In this document: piece by piece, positions 1-6,505 of the stretch
Layout: each line of letters begins with the position of its first letter
Position numbering within the stretch: position 1 is the stretch's first letter
From: a virus
DNA: 23,009 nt
Strand: one strand, 5' to 3'
IMG/VR virus record: IMGVR_UViG_3300037488_001971
Location: 1-23,009 of that record
Position numbers and translations under genes: made by a program
Notes under the pieces: model-generated
Databases searched by the model: none
Told to the model about the DNA's origin: nothing
Seen by the model: the letters and a program-made list of their open reading frames with translations, nothing else

Positions 1-28
1 CTGGTTCGCGGGGTCGATATAATTTAAG

Positions 29-343
29 TTATTCCTTTGTTACTCTCTCTGCTCGCTTCTTAACGATAGGTGGCGTCTGTTCGGATTGTAATCTATTTAT
101 TATGAGTTGGGAATAGCCAGCTATATCTAACCAGTGGTCTATGTGTTTTGAATCACCATGAACTATGCGAGCTATCTTGGTGCATATTAGGTCTATAGAT
201 TCCATCATGTCATGATCTAGATACTTCTCTGTCTCAATTAGTCCTGATCTATACATTGCTTTGAGGGATTGAGCTGTTTCAGCTAACTCTCTAAACTTAT
301 CTGATGGTGCATGCGTCTTGTCTCTATCTTGTATTATCTTCAT
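29..343 (-). CDS. DUF6378-like phage protein
   Basis: A 104-residue protein resembling the DUF6378 phage family. It has an N-terminal D-R-D-K-T-H segment followed by a helical stretch, and ends in the family's C-terminal signature (KIARI, then HIDHWLDIAGYSQL at about residues 68-81). The molecular function of the family is unknown; its members are common in phage accessory and early regions. The ATG at 343 has an AGAGGA ribosome site four bases upstream. It is the last complete gene of the leftward operon in this window, separated from the lysozyme gene by a hairpin-bearing gap. Bases 1-28 beyond it contain nothing I can call. Family recognition is from memory of the motif. Confidence 0.75.
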   Translation of the reverse strand: MKIIQDRDKTHAPSDKFRELAETAQSLKAMYRSGLIETEKYLDHDMMESIDLICTKIARIVHGDSKHIDHWLDIAGYSQLIINRLQSEQTPPIVKKRAERVTKE

Positions 344-364
344 ACTATCCTCTCTTATATTATG

Positions 365-403
365 CCTATGCTTTCCTCTATGTTAGCAGTTAAGAGGCAT
401 AGG
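365..403 (-). other. Imperfect hairpin between lysozyme and DUF6378 genes
   Basis: CCTATGC (365-371) pairs perfectly with GCATAGG (397-403). The adjoining CTCT/AGAG (376-379 with 393-396) extends the stem across a four-base bulge. No T-run follows on the minus strand, so it is not a classical terminator. It may slow the polymerase, protect mRNA ends, or control the downstream gene. Confidence 0.4.
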
Positions 404-409
404 GCTTTG

Positions 410-859
410 TTACTGCATGAATAGATTATACTCTGCTTGCCTTCTTAATTGTAACCCTTTGAGTATCTTACCACCTGCTCGGCAATACTTCAATAGTGAT
501 TGTCCTGCCATGTTCTTATCACCGCGTAACAGAGCAGACCTAACAGTAGAGCGTTGTAATGCCCCAAGCCCCAAATTGAAAGCGAATGATATAATTGCGT
601 CGTAAGTTCCTTGAGTGAATCGATAAGACACAGGGAATAACATAGCCACTCCTCTTTCAAATCGTGCAAGGTCTTTCCGTAGTAATTCATCTACTTCTCT
701 TTCTGTGAAAGTTTTGTTGTAACTATCAGGGAGTTGTTTACCATCACCAATGAGGTGTCCGATACCAATTGTCCACAGCCCAGCAGCACACTTGTAAGGC
801 TTATAACGAATACCCTCAAATTTCTTGATAAGATTGATGCCATTATCTGAAATCTTCAT
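410..859 (-). CDS. Phage lysozyme (endolysin), glycoside hydrolase family 24
   Basis: A 149-residue muramidase that cuts the MurNAc-GlcNAc bonds of peptidoglycan at the end of infection. It has the E-8aa-x-5aa-T catalytic layout of the T4/P21-type family: Glu15 (KKFEG), Cys24 (YKCAAG) and Thr30 (WTIGIGH). Position 24 is Cys instead of the T4 Asp, a variant known in other phage lysozymes. No signal peptide or SAR segment is seen, so export should depend on the adjacent holin. I chose the ATG at 859 because it overlaps the holin stop as ATGA and gives the usual N-terminus (MKISDNG). The upstream ATG at 907 adds 16 unconserved residues and has no ribosome site. Confidence 0.93.
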   Translation of the reverse strand: MKISDNGINLIKKFEGIRYKPYKCAAGLWTIGIGHLIGDGKQLPDSYNKTFTEREVDELLRKDLARFERGVAMLFPVSYRFTQGTYDAIISFAFNLGLGALQRSTVRSALLRGDKNMAGQSLLKYCRAGGKILKGLQLRRQAEYNLFMQ

Positions 860-1338
860 TTTTTGAATGCTTGAGTTCCGAACCAAAATGAAACAACTGA
901 AGCCCATATAATTTGTGTTTCGTCATCCCATAATAAATTCATAGCTATTTGGAAATCAACACCTGTGCGAATAGCATAAAAGAAACCGAAAACTTCTACA
1001 AAAACAAGTAAACTAAATAAACCATAGGTAATGACAGGTCTCACTAAAGCTCTAATATTTATTACCCATTTAGATGCGCCTTTGCTTATTTCAATGTCAT
1101 GGTTGTATAAAGCATTGCGTTCTTGTGCTTGAGCTTCCACTTGTGATTGCTCTAAATGTATTTCCTCAACTTTAGCTTGAGCTACAAATCCACGCTCTGC
1201 CATTTGCAGTTCTCGTTCTGTTTGTAATCGAGCCATGTCCATTTCATGCTTTTTATCAGAGCGATCCTGAAAAAAGTTTAGGATGTTTGGTAATCCACCA
1301 CTAAAAAATGATAAGAGTGAGCTAATAAGCGTTAGCAT
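856..1338 (-). CDS. Probable holin, 3TM (GTA-holin-like) family
   Basis: A 160-residue membrane protein. An amphipathic or hydrophobic N-terminus (residues 1-22) is followed by a charged, Gln/Glu-rich coiled coil (about 27-85). Two membrane segments come next (about 100-122 and 140-157), ending in FWFGTQAFKK. This order matches the 'holin of 3TMs' family (PF11351 as remembered). It probably makes the inner-membrane lesion that lets the cytoplasmic lysozyme out. It overlaps the lysozyme start by four bases, and its own start overlaps the preceding stop as TAATG, so the lysis genes look translationally coupled. The family assignment is by architecture, not search. Confidence 0.72.
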   Translation of the reverse strand: MLTLISSLLSFFSGGLPNILNFFQDRSDKKHEMDMARLQTERELQMAERGFVAQAKVEEIHLEQSQVEAQAQERNALYNHDIEISKGASKWVINIRALVRPVITYGLFSLLVFVEVFGFFYAIRTGVDFQIAMNLLWDDETQIIWASVVSFWFGTQAFKK

Positions 1339-1610
1339 TATTTATATCCTTTCGTTTTTTCATGTTCTTCTAAAAGCCTTACACGAATATTTATTTCAGC
1401 AATTTGTAGTTTAAGTTCTTCTTTAAGCCTAGCTCTTTGTTCTGCTGATATAGGACTATCTGTCGGCACACCTTGTTCTGTGATAAGAATTGGCATTTTA
1501 GATTTGATGTTGATTAAGTCAGCTTGAATAGATGACATTGATGTAAGTAACCATGCAATCGCTGATACGATTACAGGAAACAACATATTGGTTATTTTTT
1601 CCATATTCAT
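1338..1610 (-). CDS. Small membrane-anchored coiled-coil protein in lysis cassette
   Basis: A 90-residue protein with one N-terminal membrane segment (about residues 8-24, LFPVIVSAIAWLLTSM). A soluble tail ends in a charged helix (about 58-86, RARLKEELKLQIAEINIRVRLLEEHEK) that should form a coiled coil. Membrane anchor plus coiled coil next to holin and lysozyme is the look of an inner-membrane spanin or lysis regulator. No lipoprotein partner (o-spanin) is visible, so the role is open. The start is well fixed: ATG at 1610 with AGGAG five bases upstream, overlapping the upstream stop as TAATG. Confidence 0.75.
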   Translation of the reverse strand: MNMEKITNMLFPVIVSAIAWLLTSMSSIQADLINIKSKMPILITEQGVPTDSPISAEQRARLKEELKLQIAEINIRVRLLEEHEKTKGYK

Positions 1611-1954
1611 TAAAACTCCTTTATATCGAAATTATACATCTCACATACTATTTTTGCATACTTTTCAAATCTTTTCCCGTGCTGGTCAAAATCTTTGTGT
1701 TTATTATACCAGAGCATGCAATGAACCATCTCATGTAACATAGTCTGAGATATTTGATCCCATGTTTCGCAACTTTTATCTATTTTAATTACTGGAGGAT
1801 CATTTATAAACCAACCAAACGCCTCACCATCACTAACTACTTGAAATGTTACTTTGTGGGCGGCAGGCATTCTGTATTGATTAAAAGGCGGTAACGATAA
1901 GAAAGACCTATATATTTTGCGTAGGTTCTGTTTGGTTAGCAATTTTGTAGCCAT
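1610..1954 (-). CDS. SprT-like zinc metalloprotein
   Basis: A 114-residue protein with the SprT-type zinc motif HEMVH (residues 74-78) and a third ligand candidate His92 in DQHGKRF. It lacks the C-terminal zinc-ribbon of full SprT/Spartan proteins. Members of the fold include DNA-protein-crosslink proteases, but the phage versions are uncharacterised. The 5' end overlaps the HNH gene by 47 bases in another frame. Two in-frame ATGs exist (1963 and 1954). Neither has a strong ribosome site; I prefer 1954 because it gives the common MATKLLTKQN N-terminus. Confidence 0.8.
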   Translation of the reverse strand: MATKLLTKQNLRKIYRSFLSLPPFNQYRMPAAHKVTFQVVSDGEAFGWFINDPPVIKIDKSCETWDQISQTMLHEMVHCMLWYNKHKDFDQHGKRFEKYAKIVCEMYNFDIKEF

Positions 1955-2348
1955 AATCTGCATCCGTATATTGAATTATTCCATTACTTGTGTAATGAAG
2001 ATACACACCTATATTTTCCTCTGATGTTTTATTGGTGTGACATGGCGCACATAAACTTTGAAATATATTATTTTTAAATTTAATACCATCCTGCCTATGC
2101 GGAAATACATGGTCAATATGTTCGGCTGATACAACTTTTCCATCAAGCAAACAGGATGCGCATAACGGATTTTTGCTTAATTGAGCTACTCTTTGTTTTT
2201 TCCAATATGCAGTGGAGTAAAGTTTGCTATTTTCCTTACCCTTTTCGGTCATTCCGCCACCATGATCGGCGCAGAATGTTGAGCGGTAGGTTTTCTGATT
2301 GGGGCAACCTAACTCCCTGCATTTGGTGTTCTTAGGAACAGTAGGCAT
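1908..2348 (-). CDS. HNH endonuclease
   Basis: A 146-residue protein with two zinc-binding parts. The first is an N-terminal Cys/His cluster (C10, C15, C26, H29). The second is a classic HNH core with C63-x2-C66, H77-I-D-H80, N93/N94 and C100-x2-C103-H104. The fold nicks or cuts DNA using one metal ion. In phages such genes are either free-standing homing nucleases or packaging helpers beside terminase. No terminase is nearby, so a homing or modification-cassette role is possible. It begins just after the TET/JBP-like dioxygenase stop (TAAA-ATG). Confidence 0.88.
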   Translation of the reverse strand: MPTVPKNTKCRELGCPNQKTYRSTFCADHGGGMTEKGKENSKLYSTAYWKKQRVAQLSKNPLCASCLLDGKVVSAEHIDHVFPHRQDGIKFKNNIFQSLCAPCHTNKTSEENIGVYLHYTSNGIIQYTDADYGYKIANQTEPTQNI

Positions 2349-2349
2349 T

Positions 2350-3147
2350 TTACCAATGATTCTTAAATGCTTTTAGCGCATAAAATACTAAAGTATTCCT
2401 ATAGCCATCTTCTTTCAATGGTATAATCGGCGTCACCCCGTGAACATTCCGCCAAGCAGGATAAACTAAAATAGAATTATCCGAGCTATCTACTGTTGCA
2501 TCATAATCAGGAACAGTCGTATTACCGCCTTTAGCGTTACTTCTCTTTGCAATTATTACATTAACGCAGTCTTTAAGATTACCACCATCGATATGATAAT
2601 TAGCAGCGATATTGAAATTAGAGATGCTAGAAGTAAACAATCTACCAAATCTGAAACGAGGAGGGACATTTTCTTCGACTGCTTTAAGCTGTTTTTCGTA
2701 TACATTTGGGGCTAACTCCTTAATGAGTTCTTCTGCTTCGTTACAAGCAAGAAGCATAGCTTTAATGAATGTTTGAGCAGATTCTACTTCATGCACTCTT
2801 GAAATTCTTGGGTATGGCATACGCATATGAGGTCTAGGCGCACAGCTTCCTAAAATAGTGCTGAACTGATCTACATGTTTCATGCCTTTTTCTGCAAGCA
2901 TTTTTTTATAAAACTCGCTGTTAGGTCCACGGCTCATAACTTCTTTAGGAACTCTATCAGATAAAAGCTCTGCATTAGCGATTTCAGCGAATTGTTTTAA
3001 CTTTGCAGGCACTTCCTTCAAATAAAACCCAATCGGCTCACCATCAGCATAGAAAATGCTATCCTCAGTAACATTTGGTTTTAAATTTCCGCATGTATCA
3101 CCAATCTTTATATTATGCTCATGCAAAACTAAATCAACATGATTCAT
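2350..3147 (-). CDS. TET/JBP-like 2-oxoglutarate/Fe(II) dioxygenase (predicted DNA base hydroxylase)
   Basis: A 265-residue protein. The last third carries the double-stranded beta-helix ligand set: H185-x-D187 (YHIDGGN), distal His236 (NVHGVTP) and the 2-oxoglutarate-binding Arg250 (GYRNTLVFY), with GG at 207-208. The spacing and the N-V-H-G-V-x-P-I motif resemble the TET/JBP class, which hydroxylates the methyl group of 5-methylcytosine or thymine in DNA. The first 150 residues are helical and unassigned. It overlaps the glycosyltransferase gene by ATGA. That partner is of the TET-associated type, which strongly supports a DNA-base substrate. No cytosine-5 methyltransferase is in this window, so the target base is undetermined. 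A generic dioxygenase is the alternative. Confidence 0.75.
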   Translation of the reverse strand: MNHVDLVLHEHNIKIGDTCGNLKPNVTEDSIFYADGEPIGFYLKEVPAKLKQFAEIANAELLSDRVPKEVMSRGPNSEFYKKMLAEKGMKHVDQFSTILGSCAPRPHMRMPYPRISRVHEVESAQTFIKAMLLACNEAEELIKELAPNVYEKQLKAVEENVPPRFRFGRLFTSSISNFNIAANYHIDGGNLKDCVNVIIAKRSNAKGGNTTVPDYDATVDSSDNSILVYPAWRNVHGVTPIIPLKEDGYRNTLVFYALKAFKNHW

Positions 3148-3875
3148 TTAACTACCTTTTTATAATGAGATGCAAATCCTTTTATATCAGACTTAATATC
3201 TATACGACCATTTTTATTCTGAAGAGTTAAAAATGGATGCCACTCTTTCACCATTTTTATAGCCGCTTCCTCATCTCGTTTTGCTTTATAATCTTCATGT
3301 AGTCCACCGGAATTAGTTCCGACATTTGGACAGGCAAACCAATAGTGGTTAAACCTTAGTGTGCCACTACCTCTTTTGATAGTTTGTAGTGCGAAATCCC
3401 TATCTTCTTTGAACTTAAATTGCTCTCTATATTTCCATGTGATGTTTTTTGTATTAATCAATACGCAAACTTCAGCATACTTGCGATTAATGGAATAAGA
3501 AGTTTTTTCGTGCCAAGCGTGCTGTGTGTAATTAATGCCGACTAACTCAAATGGAAGTTTTGAAGCTTTTTCAAAAATCTCAAACCATATTTTCGCACCG
3601 AGATTAACAGTTTTGCCGTTAAAGATTCCGAACCCCGTCACATCATCATCACAAATGATAATCCAATCATGATTGTGTTGTCTCGCGTAGTCCAGCATAA
3701 AATTTCGAACATATACAATTCCTTTATCATCTTTCTCAATGTTCACTTTGTTAGGAACATCGTAAGAATCAAACTCTTGAGGCTCGATAAAGTGTATAAA
3801 CTCTATCCCTGCTTCTTCGAATAATTTATATGTTTTAGTATTTTGTCTTGATTTTGTAGGTATATAACAAATCAT
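3144..3875 (-). CDS. TET-associated glycosyltransferase (TAGT-like, GT-A fold)
   Basis: A 243-residue putative glycosyltransferase. Visible features are an N-terminal IPTKSR nucleotide-sugar loop (residues 5-10), EAGIEFIHFIEPQE (21-34), R57-N58, a metal-binding triad D76-D77-D78 (IICDDDV), and a C-terminal KEDRD (156-160) followed by NHYWF and GTNSGG (186-191). This order agrees with the TAGT family predicted to add sugars to hydroxymethylated DNA bases. Genes on both sides overlap by four bases (ParB upstream, dioxygenase downstream), so the three are translated as a unit. Sugar donor and base acceptor cannot be read from sequence. Confidence 0.78.
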   Translation of the reverse strand: MICYIPTKSRQNTKTYKLFEEAGIEFIHFIEPQEFDSYDVPNKVNIEKDDKGIVYVRNFMLDYARQHNHDWIIICDDDVTGFGIFNGKTVNLGAKIWFEIFEKASKLPFELVGINYTQHAWHEKTSYSINRKYAEVCVLINTKNITWKYREQFKFKEDRDFALQTIKRGSGTLRFNHYWFACPNVGTNSGGLHEDYKAKRDEEAAIKMVKEWHPFLTLQNKNGRIDIKSDIKGFASHYKKVVK

Positions 3876-4477
3876 AAGCCTTGATCTTTGACTGCTTTCA
3901 TTTCTCGTTCAAAATATTCCAACATCATGTAGCCAACATAAGCATCTTGATCACGCCAAAATTTAACAACTAACTGCGCACGCTCATAGTGTTCAGGCTC
4001 AAACTCTATTTGTATTGCTTTTCTTACACCTTTTGCCATATCATCTAACTGTGAGCCAACGTCATGCTGGTCTAAAATAGAATAATCAATATCTTTAATT
4101 TGAAGTTCGGAAGGATCGAAAGCTAAAACGCTGATGTCAAAATCAGCTAACTTTAAATCCTCTATTTCTTGAATTAGTAATGATTCGTCCCACTCGCCAT
4201 TAAGAGCAATTTTATTGTCTGCAATAATAAATGCTTTCTTTTGATCGTCGCTTAAATCTGATGCGCTAATCGTCGGCACTTCTTTAATATTTAATTTTTT
4301 AGCGGCTTCAACTCTGCCGTGACCTGCAAGAATATTATCGCCATCGACAATAACTGGGTTTCTAAAACCAAATTCTTTAATAGAAGCGGCTATTTGATCT
4401 AACTGAGCATCTGTATGAATACGACTGTTTTTTTCGTAGGGGATTAAATCTATTATCTTTTTATACTCTATCTTCAT
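3872..4477 (-). CDS. ParB/Srx-domain protein (stand-alone, phage type)
   Basis: A 201-residue protein. Residues 1-125 are a ParB N-terminal domain of the kind normally fused to DNA methyltransferases in phages and mobile elements: NSRIHTDAQLDQIAASIKEFGF, the nucleotide-binding GHGR at 52-55, and ADNKIALNGEWDE. Here the methyltransferase domain is absent. It is replaced by a roughly 70-residue tail (VRKAIQIEFEPEHYERAQ, then KFW...AYVGYMMLE) seen in other phage ParB-like proteins. It heads the modification cassette, starting at an ATG with AAGGAG five bases upstream. Such ParB domains may bind CTP/ATP or nick DNA; the activity here is unknown. A partition role is unlikely without ParA. Confidence 0.85.
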   Translation of the reverse strand: MKIEYKKIIDLIPYEKNSRIHTDAQLDQIAASIKEFGFRNPVIVDGDNILAGHGRVEAAKKLNIKEVPTISASDLSDDQKKAFIIADNKIALNGEWDESLLIQEIEDLKLADFDISVLAFDPSELQIKDIDYSILDQHDVGSQLDDMAKGVRKAIQIEFEPEHYERAQLVVKFWRDQDAYVGYMMLEYFEREMKAVKDQGL

Positions 4478-4515
4478 AAAAACTCCTTAATAAATTATTC
4501 TACTACAAAAGTTCT
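4478..4515 (-). promoter_or_regulatory. Candidate promoter for the ParB-TAGT-TET/JBP cassette
   Basis: The short gap after the Ref-like stop contains, on the minus strand, TTTTGTAGTAGAATAAT followed by AAGGAG and the ParB start. The 12-mer TTTTGTAGTAGA is identical to the element upstream of the rightward early genes at 8040-8050. TAGAAT is a fair -10 box. No good -35 is visible at the expected distance. It would give the cassette its own start inside the leftward operon. Confidence 0.42.
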
Positions 4516-4781
4516 AGTGTTTGTTGTAAAAGTTGCGATTCTGTTCCATACTTCGTTTCAAATGTTTTTTGACCCGCGTGGAGCGCGATTCCAAACCCAC
4601 CATTTTGATGATGCATAGGGCAAAGCGGTATGGCAAGAGACCAATGGCTTTTTTGACCAATGCCAGCGCCATGTCTAATATGGTGTATGTGAGGTGCAGA
4701 ATACCCAAAACCAAGATTGCGACACACAATGCAACCAAGTTGAGACAATTTTTCATAATGCTTCCTTTCATCTTTGATCAT
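4503..4781 (-). CDS. Ref-family (RecA-dependent) nuclease-like protein
   Basis: A 92-residue HNH-related protein with a C17-x2-C20 pair (GCIVCRN), an HIHHIRHG core (31-38), PLCPMHHQ (52-59) and a C-terminal TKYGTESQLL. This order is typical of the recombination-enhancement (Ref) nucleases and their lambdoid DUF968-type relatives. P1 Ref cuts DNA in RecA-bound displacement loops. It overlaps the NinB stop by ATGA, a logical pairing with a recombination mediator. It may help recombination-dependent replication or resolve intermediates. Confidence 0.78.
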   Translation of the reverse strand: MIKDERKHYEKLSQLGCIVCRNLGFGYSAPHIHHIRHGAGIGQKSHWSLAIPLCPMHHQNGGFGIALHAGQKTFETKYGTESQLLQQTLELL

Positions 4782-5131
4782 TGCCAGCTAAATCCGATTT
4801 CGGTAGCCGCCCAAGCCTCAATATTTTCTTGATATTGGGTCATGTCCTCGACCGATAATTTAGTGGTGCTTTTAAGAACTTCAAACACTTCATCATTAAT
4901 AATGCGTTCTGTCCTTAAAAATTTGTATTTCATCATCTTATGTATTTCGTCTTGGCTGTAACCAAGATAATCGCCTATAGCTTTATACATAGCCCATAGT
5001 CGGTCATTTTGTTCGTTTGTTCTCACATCTTTACTTTCCGTAAGAACTATCTTCCATTTTTTTGAGTAATCTAGAGCCTCTAGCTTCGCCACTAGGAAAG
5101 GTAGGTTTTGTTTTGTAATGATCCATTGCAT
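4778..5131 (-). CDS. ninB: NinB/Orf-family recombination mediator
   Basis: A 117-residue protein with the NinB signature: RTNEQNDRLWAMYKAIGDYLG (37-57), EIHKMMKYKFL (62-72), STTKLSVEDMTQYQENIEAWA (88-108) and a terminal GFSWQ. Lambda NinB (Orf) binds single-stranded DNA and replaces RecFOR in loading the recombinase, which fits the recombination genes elsewhere in the window. The ATG at 5131 has AAGAGG nine bases upstream. The gene overlaps the tail of its upstream neighbour by about 100 bases, unusually long, yet both proteins look conserved. Confidence 0.88.
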   Translation of the reverse strand: MQWIITKQNLPFLVAKLEALDYSKKWKIVLTESKDVRTNEQNDRLWAMYKAIGDYLGYSQDEIHKMMKYKFLRTERIINDEVFEVLKSTTKLSVEDMTQYQENIEAWAATEIGFSWQ

Positions 5132-5291
5132 ATTGTTTAGCCTCTTGTGGTGTGTTGAATATTTTTATTTGCGTGTTAGGCAAATCCCATAATATATATC
5201 TTGCATTATCAGCAATTTTATATTTGGCAATAGAATATCCGTTTGCTGTTATTGCGTATTCCCCATGCTTTTTCCATCTAAACTCTGACAT
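5031..5291 (-). CDS. Conserved phage protein of unknown function
   Basis: An 86-residue protein starting MSEFRWKKHGEYAITANGYSIAKYKI, a pattern I recognise from small hypothetical proteins near phage recombination genes. A TxxEAKQYA helix follows at about 47-56. Its last 33 codons overlap the NinB start region in another frame and encode a basic, low-conservation tail. Its first 14 bases overlap the preceding gene. Coding potential of the N-terminal half is convincing; no function can be assigned. Confidence 0.72.
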   Translation of the reverse strand: MSEFRWKKHGEYAITANGYSIAKYKIADNARYILWDLPNTQIKIFNTPQEAKQYAMDHYKTKPTFPSGEARGSRLLKKMEDSSYGK

Positions 5292-5706
5292 TTCTAGCCG
5301 CTAGAGCTTCTTTCGCGAATCGTAATGAAATATCAGGATAGTTTTTCGGGTTAGCAATAATTCTTTTAGCCCAAGCTTTTGGATCAGTAGTAGGCTTAGG
5401 TGCTTTCTCAACAGCCTCTAGCATTTTTTCTGAAAATACTTTGCTTTCTCCCTTTAACATTTTTGGTGGTGGAAGTTTAGTATATTCTGTGGGTATGGGG
5501 CATAACCTGATAATGTCTGCGGGAGTAGGTGCGTAAGTAGATTTGCTGGTATGTGTATTAAACGCTTTACATACTGCTACGAAATCAAATTGCTGTAATT
5601 TTGCAAACCAAATACGCATCATGTCTAATTCAACATTTGGCTCACCATAAATATTCATAACAGAGTTAATCATATTCATAAAATTTCTCTTATCTTGTTC
5701 TAACAT
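5278..5706 (-). CDS. Probable replicative helicase loader/inhibitor (G39P-like)
   Basis: A 142-residue protein. Its N-terminal half (about residues 1-70) has the helical pattern of the phage G39P/DnaA-D-like loader family: MRIWFAKLQQFDFVAVCKAFNTH followed by YAPTPADIIRLC. Such proteins deliver a replicative helicase to the origin. The C-terminal half has a conserved-looking WAKRIIANPKNYPDISLRFAKEAL segment (111-134). The location downstream of the O-like initiator gene supports a replication role. The start is firm: AGGAG five bases before the ATG at 5706. The family call rests on pattern similarity only. Confidence 0.6.
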   Translation of the reverse strand: MLEQDKRNFMNMINSVMNIYGEPNVELDMMRIWFAKLQQFDFVAVCKAFNTHTSKSTYAPTPADIIRLCPIPTEYTKLPPPKMLKGESKVFSEKMLEAVEKAPKPTTDPKAWAKRIIANPKNYPDISLRFAKEALAARNVRV

Positions 5707-5714
5707 AACAACTC

Positions 5715-5858
5715 CTATTTAATCATTAAATATAAACCAACATTACCTATCGCATAACCAAAATAACATATACCCATTCCATTATTACCTACTATAAATT
5801 GTTCAACACTAATGTATGAATAAATCAGTCCTGTGATAATAATTAATGTATGGCTCAA
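5715..5858 (-). CDS. Tiny membrane protein, TTG start
   Basis: A 47-codon frame starting at TTG (5858) that overlaps the preceding stop as TTGA. It ends in TAG inside the AGGAG of the next gene. The peptide reads (M)SHTLIIITGLIYSYISVEQF, then GICYFGYAIGNVGLYLMIK: two short hydrophobic helices with VEQ and GNxG between them, a pattern I have seen in small phage membrane proteins. No strong ribosome site precedes the TTG, so translation would rely on coupling to the gene before it. It fills an otherwise empty 138-base gap exactly, which is the main argument for it. Confidence 0.55.
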   Translation of the reverse strand: MSHTLIIITGLIYSYISVEQFIVGNNGMGICYFGYAIGNVGLYLMIK

Positions 5859-6034
5859 AATGGCGGTTCTTCAGTTATAAAATCAAATACATTTTCTCTT
5901 GGTGCTGGCGGTAATTTTTTTATGCGATGTTTAGGTCTGTGCAAAATGTAACATTCAGCTTCATGTTTAGTGCGAAACCTACGAATAGGCTCACCATAAT
6001 CATCAAACACTAAATATCTAAATAAAATTTCCAT
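5855..6034 (-). CDS. Small conserved phage protein
   Basis: A 59-residue protein, MEILFRYLVFDDYGEPIRRF followed by RTKHEAECYILHRP and a basic/proline-rich tail ending EEPPF. Short proteins with the FDDYGEPxRRFxTKxEA pattern recur in phage genomes; function unknown. I chose the ATG at 6034, which overlaps the preceding tiny gene's stop as TAATG. The longer reading from 6079 would add 15 hydrophobic residues that belong to the other frame's protein. Confidence 0.7.
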   Translation of the reverse strand: MEILFRYLVFDDYGEPIRRFRTKHEAECYILHRPKHRIKKLPPAPRENVFDFITEEPPF

Positions 6035-6132
6035 TAATATCTCGAAAAAATAAAAACACAGGCAAATATAGTCCACCACAATAAGCTGGCGTCATGAATA
6101 TAAAAGTTATACGCCACTAATAATTCAAGCAT
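6034..6132 (-). CDS. Tiny single-pass membrane protein (32 aa)
   Basis: ATG at 6132 overlaps the previous gene's end (ATGCTTGA), and TAA overlaps the next start (TAATG). The peptide starts MLELLVAYNFYIHDASLLWW and continues TIFACVFIFSRY: a polar N-terminal half with one hydrophobic helix and a basic end. There is no strong ribosome site, so coupling is likely. Perfect nesting between neighbours and a plausible membrane topology support it. Function unknown. Confidence 0.55.
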   Translation of the reverse strand: MLELLVAYNFYIHDASLLWWTIFACVFIFSRY

Positions 6133-6256
6133 TAAAAAATCTCACAAACATTAAATCGATTAAGGTATGAATTCCAATTAATAGACCAATTATACCGCCG
6201 ATTATTAAAGTCCAAACTATAATCTCTAAAATTAGTTCAAAATGTTGCGTCTTCAA
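6125..6256 (-). CDS. Tiny membrane protein, TTG start with strong ribosome site (43 aa)
   Basis: A 43-codon frame starting at TTG (6256), preceded by AGGAG with nine bases of spacing (6266-6270). The sequence is (M)KTQHFELILEIIVWTLIIGG, then IIGLLIGIHTLIDLMFVRFFNA: one glycine-zippered hydrophobic helix of about 20 residues with a short basic end. It overlaps the preceding gene's stop by 20 bases and the next tiny gene by eight. The good ribosome site in front of a non-ATG start is the deciding evidence. Small size and GxxxG-like pattern could suit a membrane modulator, but no function can be assigned. Confidence 0.62.
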   Translation of the reverse strand: MKTQHFELILEIIVWTLIIGGIIGLLIGIHTLIDLMFVRFFNA

Positions 6257-6488
6257 TTTTTTCTGCTCCTAGTAATTTTTTAGTATCACCATCAAAGATT
6301 AATATAATATTTTTATCTTCATCATCTATTTTATCTTTTTTATTTAAACCAACAGAGCCATTATTCATTATATGCGCGTAGCATCTATAAACAATAGGCT
6401 CTTTTTTTTCAACAACTGTCGGCTTTCCTACAGATTTAGGGATTTTAATCTCTCCCATGATTTGCTTTACAAAAAATTCTAAACTCAT
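6237..6488 (-). CDS. Hypothetical protein (83 aa)
   Basis: A charged protein with a probable beta-rich C-terminal half (PIVYRCYAHIMNNGSVGL, then KNIILIFDGDTKKLLGAEKI). The ATG at 6488 has AAGGA six bases upstream. It sits between the SleB-like hydrolase and the run of tiny membrane proteins. I do not recognise a family. Confidence 0.7.
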   Translation of the reverse strand: MSLEFFVKQIMGEIKIPKSVGKPTVVEKKEPIVYRCYAHIMNNGSVGLNKKDKIDDEDKNIILIFDGDTKKLLGAEKIEDATF

Positions 6489-6505
6489 ATCTTGTCCTTG
6501 GTCTT

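Noticed and set aside
1-28. Possible tRNA 3' end (GGTTCGCGGGG)
   Set aside because: Only 28 bases are present; there is no T-arm pairing or CCA context, so no call can be made.
490-690. 66-residue minus-strand frame inside the lysozyme gene
   Set aside because: Out-of-frame reading of a well-supported lysozyme, without ribosome site.
4514-4832. Overlapping frames at 4514-4771 (-) and 4533-4832 (+)
   Set aside because: Both are shadows of the Ref-like nuclease, whose Cys/His motifs are well formed.
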